From the NCBI GenBank assembly GCA_025934485.1, contig JAICXX010000042.1, positions 1-37,717 of the forward strand: a stretch of DNA of 37,717 bases, in the 5' to 3' direction. A program made the translations under genes and the position numbers. Under the pieces are notes generated by a model that saw only the letters and a program-made list of their open reading frames with translations, had not been told where the DNA came from and did not search any database. This DNA comes from Chitinophagaceae bacterium. Its GTDB lineage: Bacteria; Bacteroidota; Bacteroidia; Chitinophagales; Chitinophagaceae. This document shows, piece after piece, positions 16,534 to 24,800 of this stretch. The number at the start of each line of letters is the position of its first letter. Within the stretch, counting starts at the first letter, position 1.

Positions 16534-17716
16534 ATTGGAACTTGATCACCGCGTTCTTTTGTTCGGTGGATGTGATCCGGACCTCGTATTCTTTATCGCC
16601 GGCTTTGACGATCATCAACGAGGTATTGGGCGGGATCGTGCCTTCGTTGTCCGCGACCATCACCACCTCGTGATAGTCGTTGGTGGCATCGAGATGGAGG
16701 GTGACTACCAGCGGCCGGTCGGTGAGCATCCTATGCAGAAGCACGGGCCGGTTGTCGAGATATACGGAGACGGTATCGTTATCGATGGCGCCGTCGTCAT
16801 AGATATTCAGGGTGACCTCGGTGGTATGGATCACGAGGGTCTTGATCACTTCGTTCTCGCGGTCTTTGATCACCGCCGGCACGATCGTCGGGAATTTCCG
16901 GCCAATGTCGCCGCCGCTGCTATCGACGTTCATACGCATCGACCGACTGGGAATGGCAGCTCTCGCAAGCGACGGCGGCGTGCGAGCCGGGGCGCTGGGT
17001 TGTGCCGGATTGGCCGGGGGATGAGCAGTCCGCACGGTCGACCGCGGTGTGTTGCCGGCGGGTTTCCTCGTGGTGCCGGGTTTTGCGACTGTACCAGTCT
17101 TCGTGGTTTTGCCGGTTTTGCCGGTGGTGCCCATTGGACCGAGTTTCGGCGTAGTGCCCGTCTTTGCCATACTACGCTCGGGCTCCGGCGCCTTGGCGGC
17201 CAGTTTCAGCGAATCTTCGATCTCCTGTTGCCGCTTGACCACGAAATCCTCCGGATAGAATTGCGAGGTCTGCACTTTTCGCAGGAATACCGTGCCCCGG
17301 CCGCAATTGCTCGAGTCACTGAGGTTCATGCTCACATATTTCCCTTCCAGGAATTCTTCGTCACCACTCCTGGTGTATTGCAGGAAACAGGTCATGATGC
17401 AGATACCGCCCATATCGTTGCGGACCTCGAGGATCTTGCCTTCCTGCAGCAGTACCTTTTGCGTGTGTACGTTGACGGTGCCCCTGGCTGCCGCCTTGCC
17501 GTAAAAAGAAGTGGACAAGTAGGAATAGGTCACGGCTTCGAAGGTCTTGCCACGCTGGGCGATCTGGACCTCGAACCGGTAGCGCTCGTCGAGCGAGAAA
17601 CTATGTCCCGATTCGCCCCGATTCGAACGAAAATGCCCCTGCCAGATGCCGGTGATGTCCTGTGCCTGCAGCAAAATGGGGGTTAGTAAAAAGTACAAGA
17701 GAAAAAATCTCGGCAT
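16523..17716 (-). CDS. Secreted protein with Thr/Gly/Lys/Pro-rich linker, paralogue of its downstream neighbour
   Basis: A 397-aa protein with a clean signal peptide (MPRFFLLYFLLTPILLQAQD). ATG 17716 has GGAGGT six bases upstream, an unusually good Shine-Dalgarno for Bacteroidota. A frame extension to 17770 adds residues that fit no signal peptide. The N-terminal beta-rich part (ITGIWQGHFRSNRGESGHSF; YTRSGDEEFLEGKYVSM) parallels the downstream paralogue. A low-complexity linker of about 75 residues with repeated TGK/GTT/KPG units follows. The C-terminal module contains LNIYDDGAIDNDTVSVYLDN, MLTDRPLVVTLHLDA and IPPNTSLMIVKAGDKEYEVR. The function is unknown. The module recalls C-terminal ends of Bacteroidota secreted proteins and could be a binding or export domain, which is inference. 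Confidence 0.75.
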   Translation of the reverse strand: MPRFFLLYFLLTPILLQAQDITGIWQGHFRSNRGESGHSFSLDERYRFEVQIAQRGKTFEAVTYSYLSTSFYGKAAARGTVNVHTQKVLLQEGKILEVRNDMGGICIMTCFLQYTRSGDEEFLEGKYVSMNLSDSSNCGRGTVFLRKVQTSQFYPEDFVVKRQQEIEDSLKLAAKAPEPERSMAKTGTTPKLGPMGTTGKTGKTTKTGTVAKPGTTRKPAGNTPRSTVRTAHPPANPAQPSAPARTPPSLARAAIPSRSMRMNVDSSGGDIGRKFPTIVPAVIKDRENEVIKTLVIHTTEVTLNIYDDGAIDNDTVSVYLDNRPVLLHRMLTDRPLVVTLHLDATNDYHEVVMVADNEGTIPPNTSLMIVKAGDKEYEVRITSTEQKNAVIKFQYAK

Positions 17717-17791
17717 AGCATGACCTCCATGGGGCAAATTATACAAATAAATCGTTGGAATCCCTACCAATTGTAAAATTACGCGTGGGTA

Positions 17792-17825
17792 GCGAACCGT
17801 GGTTCGCCCGAATCTGTTAAATTTG
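17792..17825 (+). promoter_or_regulatory. thrS promoter region: hairpin plus TAAATTTG directly before the start
   Basis: GCGAACC (17792-17798) and GGTTCGC (17801-17807) form a perfect 7-bp dyad. TAAATTTG at 17818-17825 matches the -7 element. Only seven bases (TCCCCTT) separate it from the thrS ATG at 17833, so transcription from here would give a leader of a few bases or none. No -33 element is evident. Confidence 0.5.
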
Positions 17826-17832
17826 TCCCCTT

Positions 17833-19773
17833 ATGATCAAGATCACTTTTCCGGATGGCGCCGTCAGAGAGTATGAAAGCGGCGTCACCGCATTGGACAT
17901 CGCCAAATCCATCAGCGAAGGATTGGCAAAAAAAGTATTGGCTGCAAATGTTAATGGACAGGTTTGGGATGCGACACGACCCATCACTACCGATGCTACC
18001 CTGAAATTGCTGACCTGGACGGATACGGATGGCAAATCTACTTTTTGGCATAGCTCCGCGCACTTGCTGGCGGAGGCGGTGGAAGCATTGTTCCCCGGCG
18101 TCAAATTCTGGGTCGGACCGCCTGTCGACGGCGGCGGGTTCTATTACGATATGGACCTGGGCGGACGCCAGGTCACCGAAGACGATCTGCGGAAGCTGGA
18201 GACCAAGATGGCGGAACTGGCAAAAAAGAACGAGGTCTACCGGCGGCAGGAGATCAGCAAGGCAGAGGCGGTCAAATATTTCACGGACAAGGGCGACGAA
18301 TACAAGCTGGATCTGCTGGAAAATCTCCAGGACGGCAATATCACCTTTTATACACAGGGGGGCTTCACCGATCTGTGCCGCGGTCCGCATATCCCGAACA
18401 CCGGATTCATCAAGGCGATCCGGCTGACCAATATCGCCGGCGCCTACTGGAAAGGCGATGAGCGGAACAAACAGCTGACACGTCTCTATGGCGTCACCTT
18501 CCCCTCGCAAAAGGAGCTGGACGAATACCTGGCAATGATCGAGGAAGCCAAGAAACGCGATCACCGGAAACTGGGGAAAGAGCTCGGTATCTTTACCTTT
18601 GACGACCAGGTGGGGCCGGGTCTTCCGCTCTGGATGCCCAATGGCGCCGTGATCATCGAGCAACTGGAGAAGCTGGCCAAGGAGACCGAAGAACGGGCCG
18701 GTTACAAGCGCGTCGTGACCCCGAACATTGCCAAGGAAAGCATGTACATCACCAGCGGTCACCTGCCGTACTATGCGGATAGCATGTTCCCGCCGATGGA
18801 GCTGGAGGGGGAGAAGTATTACCTGAAGTCGATGAACTGTCCGCATCATCACAAGATCTTCGCCGCGGAGCAAAAATCGTATAAGGACCTGCCTTACCGT
18901 CTGGCGGAATATGGCACCTGCTATCGTTATGAGCAAAGCGGAGAATTGTTCGGGCTCATGCGGGTACGGTGCCTGCATATGAACGATGCGCATATCTATT
19001 GCACCAAGGAGCAGTTCTATGACGAGTTCAGGGCTGTTAACGAGATGTACCTCAAATATTTCAAGATCTTCGGCGTCGACAAATACGTGATGCGGTTCAG
19101 TACGCACGATCCCGCTAAACTTGGCCAGAAATACATCGATGAACCGGAATTGTGGCTGGAGACCGAGGCCCTGGTCCGGGACGTCCTTATCCGTACCAAT
19201 ACCCCCTATGTGGAGGTGCCGGGCGAAGGGGCGTTCTACGGGCCCAAGATCGATGTTCAGATCTGGAGCGCCATCGGCCGGGAATTCACCCTGGCAACCA
19301 ATCAGGTAGACTTTGCCCAGGGGCGCCGGTTCAAGCTGGAGTTCACTACCAAAGACAACCATACCGATACCCCGCTGATCATCCACCGCGCCCCGCTGGG
19401 GACCCACGAACGGTTTATCGGGTTCCTGCTGGAGCACTATGCAGGCAAATTTCCGGTGTGGCTGGCACCGCTCCAGGTCAAGATCCTGCCGATCACCGAT
19501 AAAGCCCTGGAATATGCACAAAATCTTTCAGTTCTCCTGAAAAATGCGGATATTCGTGTAGAAGTCGACGACCGTAGCGATAAGATCGGAAAGAAGATCC
19601 GGGATACCGAACTGATGAAGGTTCCCTATATGCTGGTCGTCGGCGAAAAGGAGATGAACGATAACAGAGTCGCCGTCAGACGCCAGGGAAAAGGCGATCT
19701 GGGGACAAAAGGGATCGAAGAGTTCATCGCCGGGATCAGAAAAGAGATCGTTGAACGCGCCCCCAATCCCTAA
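17833..19773 (+). CDS. thrS: Threonyl-tRNA synthetase
   Basis: Class II synthetase that charges tRNA-Thr, 646 aa, the normal full length. The order is TGS domain (about 1-62; IKITFPDGAVREYESGVTAL), editing/SAD domain with HSSAHLLAEA near residue 74, catalytic core with zinc-ligand Cys336 in SMNCPHH, motif 2 (RYEQSGELFGLMRVRCLHM) and motif 3 region (IIHRAPLGTHERFIGFLLEH), then the anticodon-binding domain (VWLAPLQVKILPITD to the end). ATG 17833 is fixed by the TGS start. It heads the usual thrS-infC-rpmI-rplT cluster. The very short predicted leader leaves no room for a T-box or an E. coli-like thrS operator. Confidence 0.97.
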   Translation: MIKITFPDGAVREYESGVTALDIAKSISEGLAKKVLAANVNGQVWDATRPITTDATLKLLTWTDTDGKSTFWHSSAHLLAEAVEALFPGVKFWVGPPVDGGGFYYDMDLGGRQVTEDDLRKLETKMAELAKKNEVYRRQEISKAEAVKYFTDKGDEYKLDLLENLQDGNITFYTQGGFTDLCRGPHIPNTGFIKAIRLTNIAGAYWKGDERNKQLTRLYGVTFPSQKELDEYLAMIEEAKKRDHRKLGKELGIFTFDDQVGPGLPLWMPNGAVIIEQLEKLAKETEERAGYKRVVTPNIAKESMYITSGHLPYYADSMFPPMELEGEKYYLKSMNCPHHHKIFAAEQKSYKDLPYRLAEYGTCYRYEQSGELFGLMRVRCLHMNDAHIYCTKEQFYDEFRAVNEMYLKYFKIFGVDKYVMRFSTHDPAKLGQKYIDEPELWLETEALVRDVLIRTNTPYVEVPGEGAFYGPKIDVQIWSAIGREFTLATNQVDFAQGRRFKLEFTTKDNHTDTPLIIHRAPLGTHERFIGFLLEHYAGKFPVWLAPLQVKILPITDKALEYAQNLSVLLKNADIRVEVDDRSDKIGKKIRDTELMKVPYMLVVGEKEMNDNRVAVRRQGKGDLGTKGIEEFIAGIRKEIVERAPNP

Positions 19774-19840
19774 GGGCCGCGCTAATTAAAAGTAAAAGAA
19801 TCGCTCCTGATAGGGATGGGAGCAGGACTAAAAACAGTAA

Positions 19841-20434
19841 ATGGCATTTCCACCGAGACCCCCACGCGGGAATTTCAATCCAAGATTTAGAAAGGAACAA
19901 CAACAAGAACACCGTACCAATCACATGATCAGGGTTCCGCAGGTTCGCCTAGTCGGTGATAATATAGAGGTCGGCGTTTATAATACCCAGGATGCCATCA
20001 AGATGGCGCAGGAGCAGCAGCTCGACCTGGTCGAGATATCGCCCAATGCCGATCCGCCCGTTTGTAAGATCATCGACTACAATAAGTTCCTTTACGAGAA
20101 GAAGCGTAAGGAAAAGGAGATGAAGGCCAAGAGCAAGACCTCCGAGGTCAAGGAGATCCGGTTCACCCCGAATACGGATGATCATGACTTCGATTTCAAG
20201 GCAAAACATGCCGAGAAATTCCTCAAAGATGGCAACAAGGTCAAGGCCTACGTGCAGTTCAAGGGGCGCGCCATCCAGTTCAAGGAAAGGGGTGAGCTGT
20301 TGCTGCTCAAGTTCGCCGAACGGCTTAACGAAGCCGGTGTGCTGGAAGGCATGCCGAAAATGGAAGGCAAGCGGATGCTGGCAATCTGGGCTCCTAAATC
20401 GCAGAAAAAGAAGGAAAAGGAACCGAAAGCTTAA
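19841..20434 (+). CDS. infC: Translation initiation factor IF-3
   Basis: A 197-aa IF-3 that keeps ribosomal subunits apart and checks the start codon and initiator tRNA. The N-terminal domain (IRVPQVRLVGDNIEVGVYN; LDLVEISPNADPPVCKIIDY) is followed by a Lys-rich linker (KKRKEKEMKAKSK) and the C-domain (VKEIRFTPNTDDHDFDFKAK; AYVQFKGRAIQFKERGELLL). Before the conserved IRVPQVRLV there is a Pro/Arg/Gln-rich extension of about 29 residues (MAFPPRPPRGNFNPRFRKEQ and following), as in many Bacteroidota. The start is ATG, unlike the AUU used for autoregulation in E. coli. The 67-nt gap after thrS contains a weak GCTCC/GGGAGC hairpin. Confidence 0.96.
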   Translation: MAFPPRPPRGNFNPRFRKEQQQEHRTNHMIRVPQVRLVGDNIEVGVYNTQDAIKMAQEQQLDLVEISPNADPPVCKIIDYNKFLYEKKRKEKEMKAKSKTSEVKEIRFTPNTDDHDFDFKAKHAEKFLKDGNKVKAYVQFKGRAIQFKERGELLLLKFAERLNEAGVLEGMPKMEGKRMLAIWAPKSQKKKEKEPKA

Positions 20435-20510
20435 AATAGTTGTCTTTTGGGGCGGCCTTCCGCACGCCCTGAGGCCGGTCGCCCATCCGGCGCCTGGAAT
20501 AAATTTTGCA

Positions 20511-20548
20511 AAAAGCCGCGAATCTAATTGATTTACGCGGCTTTTTTT
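20511..20548 (+). terminator. Terminator after infC, overlapping the rpmI promoter
   Basis: AAAAGCCGCG pairs with CGCGGCTTTT around a 15-nt loop and runs into a T-tract ending at 20548. It lies about 75 nt after the infC stop and would end or attenuate the thrS-infC transcript. Confidence 0.8.
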
Positions 20549-20557
20549 ATACCTTTG
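20528..20557 (+). promoter_or_regulatory. rpmI-rplT promoter (-33 TTG, -7 TACCTTTG)
   Basis: TTG at 20528-20530 and TACCTTTG at 20550-20557 are separated by 19 nt, the expected Bacteroidota spacing, and this is the best promoter in the window. The -33 element lies in the loop of the upstream terminator. Initiation would give a leader of about 75 nt, including a GCGGATCCGC self-complementary stretch, before ATG 20639. That is room for L20 feedback control, but no known L20-leader fold was identified. Confidence 0.65.
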
Positions 20558-20638
20558 CGCTCCCAATAGCCCAAACGGCTCCATAAGTGATTCGCCAGTG
20601 CGGATCCGCCAGCAGGGTAAACATCAAAAGCATTCATA

Positions 20639-20836
20639 ATGCCCAAGGTTAGAACCAACTCGAGTGCCAAAAAACGGTTTAAGATAACTGGCACAGGTAA
20701 GATCACCTTCCAAAAAGCGTTCAAACGTCACATTCTTACCAAGAAATCCAAAAAGCGCAAACGTGTCATGGCCAAAAAGGGCGAGGTCAGCCAGGCCAAT
20801 TTGGATTTTGTAAAGCGACTGCTGAGGCTTAAATAG
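20639..20836 (+). CDS. rpmI: 50S ribosomal protein L35
   Basis: A 65-aa, highly basic protein with the L35 pattern: [20 protein letters not shown] at the N-terminus, then [13 protein letters not shown] and a C-terminal VKRLLRLK. Length is typical. It lies between infC and rplT in the conserved order. It is separated from infC by a terminator and its own promoter, and from rplT by 58 nt. Confidence 0.97.
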   Translation: MPKVRTNSSAKKRFKITGTGKITFQKAFKRHILTKKSKKRKRVMAKKGEVSQANLDFVKRLLRLK

Positions 20837-20894
20837 AGCCGCGCCGTCGATTGATAAGTAATGTTATTGTTAATTTTCTAAACTTATTTGAGAT

Positions 20895-21239
20895 ATGCCA
20901 CGTTCAGTTAACGCCGTCGCTAGCCGGGCTCGCAGGAAACGCATCCTGAAACAGGCGAAAGGATTCTACGGGAAGAGAAAGAATGTCTATACCGTTGCGA
21001 AAAACATCCTCGAGAAGGGCCTGCAGTACCGTTATGTCGGTCGCAAATTGAAGAAAAGGGAATACCGTACGCTGTGGATCGCCCGTATCAACGCCGCCGT
21101 CCGCGCAGAAGGCCTGACCTATTCCGCGTTCATCCACAAGCTCGCCCAGAAGGGCATTGGGCTAGACCGCAAGGTCTTGGCCGATCTGGCCATGAACGAG
21201 CCGGAAACCTTCAAGCAACTGGTTGCCGCCGTTAAATAG
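20895..21239 (+). CDS. rplT: 50S ribosomal protein L20
   Basis: A 114-aa rRNA-binding protein needed early in 50S assembly. It shows [38 protein letters not shown]-like [16 protein letters not shown], and the C-terminal globular part with [20 protein letters not shown]. In other bacteria L20 represses its own operon by binding a leader; the only leader here long enough is that of rpmI. Co-transcribed with rpmI and closed by a strong terminator. Confidence 0.97.
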   Translation: MPRSVNAVASRARRKRILKQAKGFYGKRKNVYTVAKNILEKGLQYRYVGRKLKKREYRTLWIARINAAVRAEGLTYSAFIHKLAQKGIGLDRKVLADLAMNEPETFKQLVAAVK

Positions 21240-21259
21240 TACAAGATCACTTTCAATAG

Positions 21260-21288
21260 GAAAGCCCCGCAAGGGGCTTTCTTTTTTT
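21260..21288 (+). terminator. Terminator of the rpmI-rplT transcript
   Basis: GAAAGCCCC and GGGGCTTTC form a perfect 9-bp stem around GCAA, followed by seven T. It lies 20 nt after the rplT stop. Confidence 0.93.
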
Positions 21289-21358
21289 ATTCAAAAAAAT
21301 ACTACACATTTGCATAATTTTCATAACCATTCAACAGCATTATAACCTGGATCAGTCA

Positions 21359-22756
21359 ATGAACAATACGTACACCGACCTGGTGACGCAAACCTTCAAC
21401 TTCCCGCAGGAAGGATTCGAAGTAAAAGACAACTACCTTGAATTTAATGGTCTCGATCTGAAAGCGCTGATCGAAAAGTATGGCACCCCGATGAAGCTTA
21501 CCTATCTGCCCAAGATAGGCAACCAGATCAACAAGGCGAAGAAGATGTTCGCCAACGCCATCAAGAAGCACCGTTATGAAGGAAAATATCACTATTGTTA
21601 TTGTACGAAAAGCTCCCACTTCTCCTTTATAGTCGAAGAGGCGTTGAAACACGATATCCATCTCGAGACCTCTTTTGCTTACGATATCGAGATCATCAAG
21701 AAGCTCTATGAGCGGAAGAAGATCACCAAAGATATCTTCATCATCTGCAACGGCTTTAAACAAAAATCCTATACCAGCCGGATCGCCGGGCTGCTGAACA
21801 ACGGGTTCAAGAACGTGATCCCCGTTCTGGACAACAAGGAGGAACTGCAGCAATACAAACGGTCTGTCAAGGTGCCCTTCAAATTGGGTATCCGGGTCGC
21901 CGCCGAAGAAGAGCCGACCTTCCCTTTTTATACCTCCCGCCTGGGTTTCCGCGCCCGCGATGTCCTCGAGTTCTACGTCGACAAGATCGAAGGCAACGAA
22001 GACCGTTTCCAGCTCAAGATGCTGCATATCTTCCTCAACAAAGGCATCAAGGACGATATCTATTACTGGTCCGAGTTAAATAAGGTGATCAACCTCTATT
22101 GCCAGCTAAAGAAGATCTGCCCCGAATTGGATTCCATCAATATCGGCGGTGGCTTTCCTATCAAACATTCGCTGGGTTTTGAATACGACTACCAGTTCAT
22201 GATCAACGAGATCGTGGGCAACATCAAAAAAGCGTGCAAACGAAGCAATGTGCCGATGCCCAATATCTTCACCGAATTCGGTAGCTATACCGTCGGCGAG
22301 AGCATGGCGCATATCTATAGTGTCGTCGGCCAAAAGATGCAGAACGACCGGGAGATCTGGTACATGATCGACAGCTCTTTTATCACCACCTTACCCGATA
22401 CCTGGGGGATCGGCGAGCGCTTCCTCATGCTACCTATTAATAAATGGGACGTGGAATACCAGCGGGTGGTGCTGGGCGGGATCACCTGCGACAGTCATGA
22501 TTACTACGATTCCGAAGAACATATCAACGAGGTGTTCCTGCCAAAGATCGTGAACGGCGAACCCCTCTATGTGGGATTCTTTCACACGGGCGCCTACCAG
22601 GACCAGATCAGCGGCTATGGCGGCATCAAGCATTGCCTGATCCCGTCGCCAAAACACGTCATTGTAGGCCACGACAAGAACGGAAAGCTTGTCGACTGGG
22701 TCTACGCCAAAGAGCAGACGGCGCAAAGCATGCTCAAGATACTCGGTTATATGTAA
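21359..22756 (+). CDS. speA: Arginine decarboxylase, Bacteroidota type
   Basis: A 465-aa PLP enzyme of the alanine-racemase fold (group IV) that converts arginine to agmatine, the first step of polyamine synthesis. It is much shorter than the 630-660 aa E. coli SpeA and matches the compact Bacteroidota enzyme along its length: YGTPMKLTYLPKIGNQINKA, YCTKSSHF with the likely PLP Lys84, EEEPTFPFYTSRLGFRARD, LDSINIGGGFPIKHS, IFTEFGSYTVGES, MIDSSFITTLPDTWGI, GGITCDSHDYYDSEEH and FHTGAYQDQISGYGG. The last motifs contribute active-site residues from the second barrel/dimer partner. It is a single gene with its own leader after the rplT terminator. It converges on the minus-strand gene at 22790. Confidence 0.9.
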   Translation: MNNTYTDLVTQTFNFPQEGFEVKDNYLEFNGLDLKALIEKYGTPMKLTYLPKIGNQINKAKKMFANAIKKHRYEGKYHYCYCTKSSHFSFIVEEALKHDIHLETSFAYDIEIIKKLYERKKITKDIFIICNGFKQKSYTSRIAGLLNNGFKNVIPVLDNKEELQQYKRSVKVPFKLGIRVAAEEEPTFPFYTSRLGFRARDVLEFYVDKIEGNEDRFQLKMLHIFLNKGIKDDIYYWSELNKVINLYCQLKKICPELDSINIGGGFPIKHSLGFEYDYQFMINEIVGNIKKACKRSNVPMPNIFTEFGSYTVGESMAHIYSVVGQKMQNDREIWYMIDSSFITTLPDTWGIGERFLMLPINKWDVEYQRVVLGGITCDSHDYYDSEEHINEVFLPKIVNGEPLYVGFFHTGAYQDQISGYGGIKHCLIPSPKHVIVGHDKNGKLVDWVYAKEQTAQSMLKILGYM

Positions 22757-22789
22757 TAAGCGCCGGGGCTTGCACCCGCTGTTCCACTA

Positions 22790-24064
22790 TCAATGCCGCT
22801 TCAGCCGGTATTTCTTATTGACTTTCGGGTTATCGAAGTAGGCATTCAGCTGTTCTTCGGTCATCCCGCTGGTTTCCTCCAATGGCACATCGATGAGCTG
22901 GACCTGGGTCTGTTTCAGCTCGTTTTTCAGCGCAGTGATCTTTTTGGTGATGTCGGGGTCTTTCTCGCCAATGAGCGCATTGTCATGTATGGTATAGTCC
23001 AGCCGTTTGATGGACGACCGGACCAGGCTCGCCATGTTCTGATCCGCCGTTTGCGGCGGAGCCACCGTTTCTTTTACCGGGACCATGGCCACGCCGACAC
23101 TGGGCAGGATGGCGCCTGTGGTGGGCGAATTGGTGCTGGTGGCGATGGTACCGCCAAGGGCCGTTGTCGCGGTGGTCATATCGAAACCGGTACGGGTGTG
23201 ATTGGTCTTTTTCACCTTTCGGTCGAGCTGGAAGAAAGCATATTTCAGCTGCAGGATATAAGTACGCATGTTCTTGGTAACTGCGTTGTATTCCTGGACC
23301 ATATAAGGATAGTTGAGCGCATCCTTGACATAGATGCGGATGATGGCGGTATCCCGCATGAACACCTTGTTCGTGCCGACAAAATAGAGCAGCAACAGCT
23401 TGGTCTTACCGGAATCGCTTTCCTTGACGAAATCATAAGGCGGGCTCCAGGTGAAGTCGTCGTTGCATTCCTTTATGATGGAATTCGTTTTGATCGGGAT
23501 ATTGGAATAGAAGTTAATGCTTTCGATGGGGTAGGTGCCGGTCTCACACTGCACGCGGAAACTGATGGTATCGCCTTCCTCGACATAGAGGACATTGCTC
23601 ACCGTAGGCTTGACATGCGAGGGAACGATCTCGGTGGTAAAGAAGCTGATGGTAAAGGTCGTATCGAGATGATCCTTGGGGTCGTTCAGGTTCTGCACTT
23701 CCAGATCGACCTTGTATTCATAATCATATTTCAGCCGGCCAGACAAAAAATAGGATTTGTCGGCCCTGAACTGGAGCAGGCCGTTCTCTTTGATCTTTAG
23801 ACCTACCGGAGCATTTTTCAGGAAAAAGTAATATTTGCTGGGGTCGCGGTTGATCTCGAACTGATAGGAAAGCGTCGAATCGACGTGCACATTGAAATAG
23901 GGGTCCATATTCTTAATGCGCAGTACGGAATCTTCGAACCGCCCCGTAGTGTCCATCTGCATGGGCACACGAAACCCAGGATTCTGAGCCTGAATGGTGG
24001 AGAAGAACAAAATACCTGCCGATATCGATAGCCAAAGCCTTAAAACACCCAAGGGTTTTTTCAT
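22790..24064 (-). CDS. Secreted protein of unknown function with Ig-like beta domains
   Basis: A 424-aa protein with a signal peptide (LRLWLSISAGILFFSTIQAQ). I do not recognise the family. Residues about 30-270 look like two or three beta-sandwich repeats (YFNVHVDSTLSYQFEINRD; SYFLSGRLKYDYEYKVDLEV; VEEGDTISFRVQCETG), of the cadherin/Ig-like kind found in Bacteroidota surface proteins. A helical part follows (MRTYILQLKYAFFQLDRKVK), then a Thr/Ser/Ala/Pro-rich linker (residues about 295-335) and a charged helical tail (KKITALKNELKQTQVQL; EEQLNAYFDNPKVNKKYR). It converges with speA (33 nt apart) and lies behind the Hsp20 gene and its terminator. Likely periplasmic or outer-surface. Confidence 0.75.
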   Translation of the reverse strand: MKKPLGVLRLWLSISAGILFFSTIQAQNPGFRVPMQMDTTGRFEDSVLRIKNMDPYFNVHVDSTLSYQFEINRDPSKYYFFLKNAPVGLKIKENGLLQFRADKSYFLSGRLKYDYEYKVDLEVQNLNDPKDHLDTTFTISFFTTEIVPSHVKPTVSNVLYVEEGDTISFRVQCETGTYPIESINFYSNIPIKTNSIIKECNDDFTWSPPYDFVKESDSGKTKLLLLYFVGTNKVFMRDTAIIRIYVKDALNYPYMVQEYNAVTKNMRTYILQLKYAFFQLDRKVKKTNHTRTGFDMTTATTALGGTIATSTNSPTTGAILPSVGVAMVPVKETVAPPQTADQNMASLVRSSIKRLDYTIHDNALIGEKDPDITKKITALKNELKQTQVQLIDVPLEETSGMTEEQLNAYFDNPKVNKKYRLKRH

Positions 24065-24208
24065 ATTCCTGGATAAAAATGGGTTAAAGATGCAACCTCT
24101 GGTCGTTTGGAAGCCCCGAAATTAAAAAAAACCTGCCTAAAAACCCATAAAAAACCAAAATGTACCCGTTCTCAGGGAAAAGAGGCCGTTCGTGGAACCC
24201 GTAGGCTC

Positions 24209-24243
24209 AAAACAAAAGAGCCCGGCTCTTGCGGAGCCAGGCT
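24209..24243 (-). terminator. Terminator of the Hsp20 gene
   Basis: On the minus strand, AGCCtGGCTC pairs with GAGCCgGGCT with one mismatch, followed by CTTTTGTTTT. It lies about 70 nt after the Hsp20 stop and upstream of the secreted-protein gene on the same strand. No other feature is clear in the gap 24065-24312. Confidence 0.7.
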
Positions 24244-24312
24244 GCTTTATTCAACCAAAACCAACCAATCTTACCTTAATTATGAAACGTTACTCAATCT
24301 TTTGCGGCGGTC

Positions 24313-24744
24313 TTATTGAACCGAGATCTGTTTAGCGGCTTCCTTGACCTCATTCTTCTTGGGAAGGAGGAGCTTCAGGACACCATTCTCATACTTGGCC
24401 TGGATACCACCCGCATCGATCCGGTCATCCAGGTTGAAGCTGCGTTTAAAACTCTTGAAAGAAAATTCTTTGCGGATGGTCTTGTAGTCCTCGGTCTTGG
24501 TTTCTTCCTTCTTTTCGAACCCGATGGTCAGCTGACCATTCTCGGCGGTCAACTTGAAGTCTTCCTTGGTACGACCGGGAGCAGCGAGCTCCAGATGATA
24601 GGCATCGGCGGTCTCATGGACGTTTACCGGGGGAAAGCCAAAGCTTTCTTCGCGGCCTACACCAACAGGGAAACCCTGAAAGAATTCGTCTACAAAATTG
24701 GACAGGCTCCTATGGCCGTTGTTGTTTACTTTTACGAGTGTCAT
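24313..24744 (-). CDS. Hsp20/alpha-crystallin small heat-shock protein
   Basis: A 143-aa holdase chaperone that binds unfolding proteins without ATP. The N-terminal arm (LSNFVDEFFQGFP) is followed by the alpha-crystallin domain (about 38-135): PPVNVHETADAYHLELAAPG, FKLTAENGQLTIGFEKKEE, FSFKSFKRSFNLDDRID and the A-x-x-x-N-G-V-L-K-L motif AKYENGVLKLLLPKK. A conventional C-terminal I-x-I motif is not evident; the tail ends AAKQISVQ. Single gene with its own terminator. The upstream region has TGTCGTT-type half-sites (24770-24800). Confidence 0.93.
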   Translation of the reverse strand: MTLVKVNNNGHRSLSNFVDEFFQGFPVGVGREESFGFPPVNVHETADAYHLELAAPGRTKEDFKLTAENGQLTIGFEKKEETKTEDYKTIRKEFSFKSFKRSFNLDDRIDAGGIQAKYENGVLKLLLPKKNEVKEAAKQISVQ

Positions 24745-24769
24745 ATAAATCCTTTTTGCGTTTTTTGAA

Positions 24770-24800
24770 TGTCGTTCGACACGAAATAGGGATCAAACGA
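24770..24800. promoter_or_regulatory. Possible operator half-sites upstream of hsp20
   Basis: TGTCGTTCGACA at 24770-24781 is a perfect 12-nt palindrome centred about 32 nt before the hsp20 start, and a third copy of the half-site (AACGACAT on the plus strand) follows about 15 nt farther from hsp20. The arrangement suggests a repressor or activator site. It is not the HrcA CIRCE element. The rest of the 314-nt gap (24745-25058) holds no gene I can support. Confidence 0.35.

Noticed and set aside
16427..17686. Open frame of 419 codons on the plus strand across the two secreted paralogues
   Set aside because: It crosses two real genes with signal peptides on the other strand and shows no domain or start signal.
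17779..19521. Open frame of 580 codons on the minus strand opposite thrS
   Set aside because: It lies wholly antisense to an unmistakable thrS, has no recognisable domain, and its composition is what reverse reading of a GC-rich gene gives.
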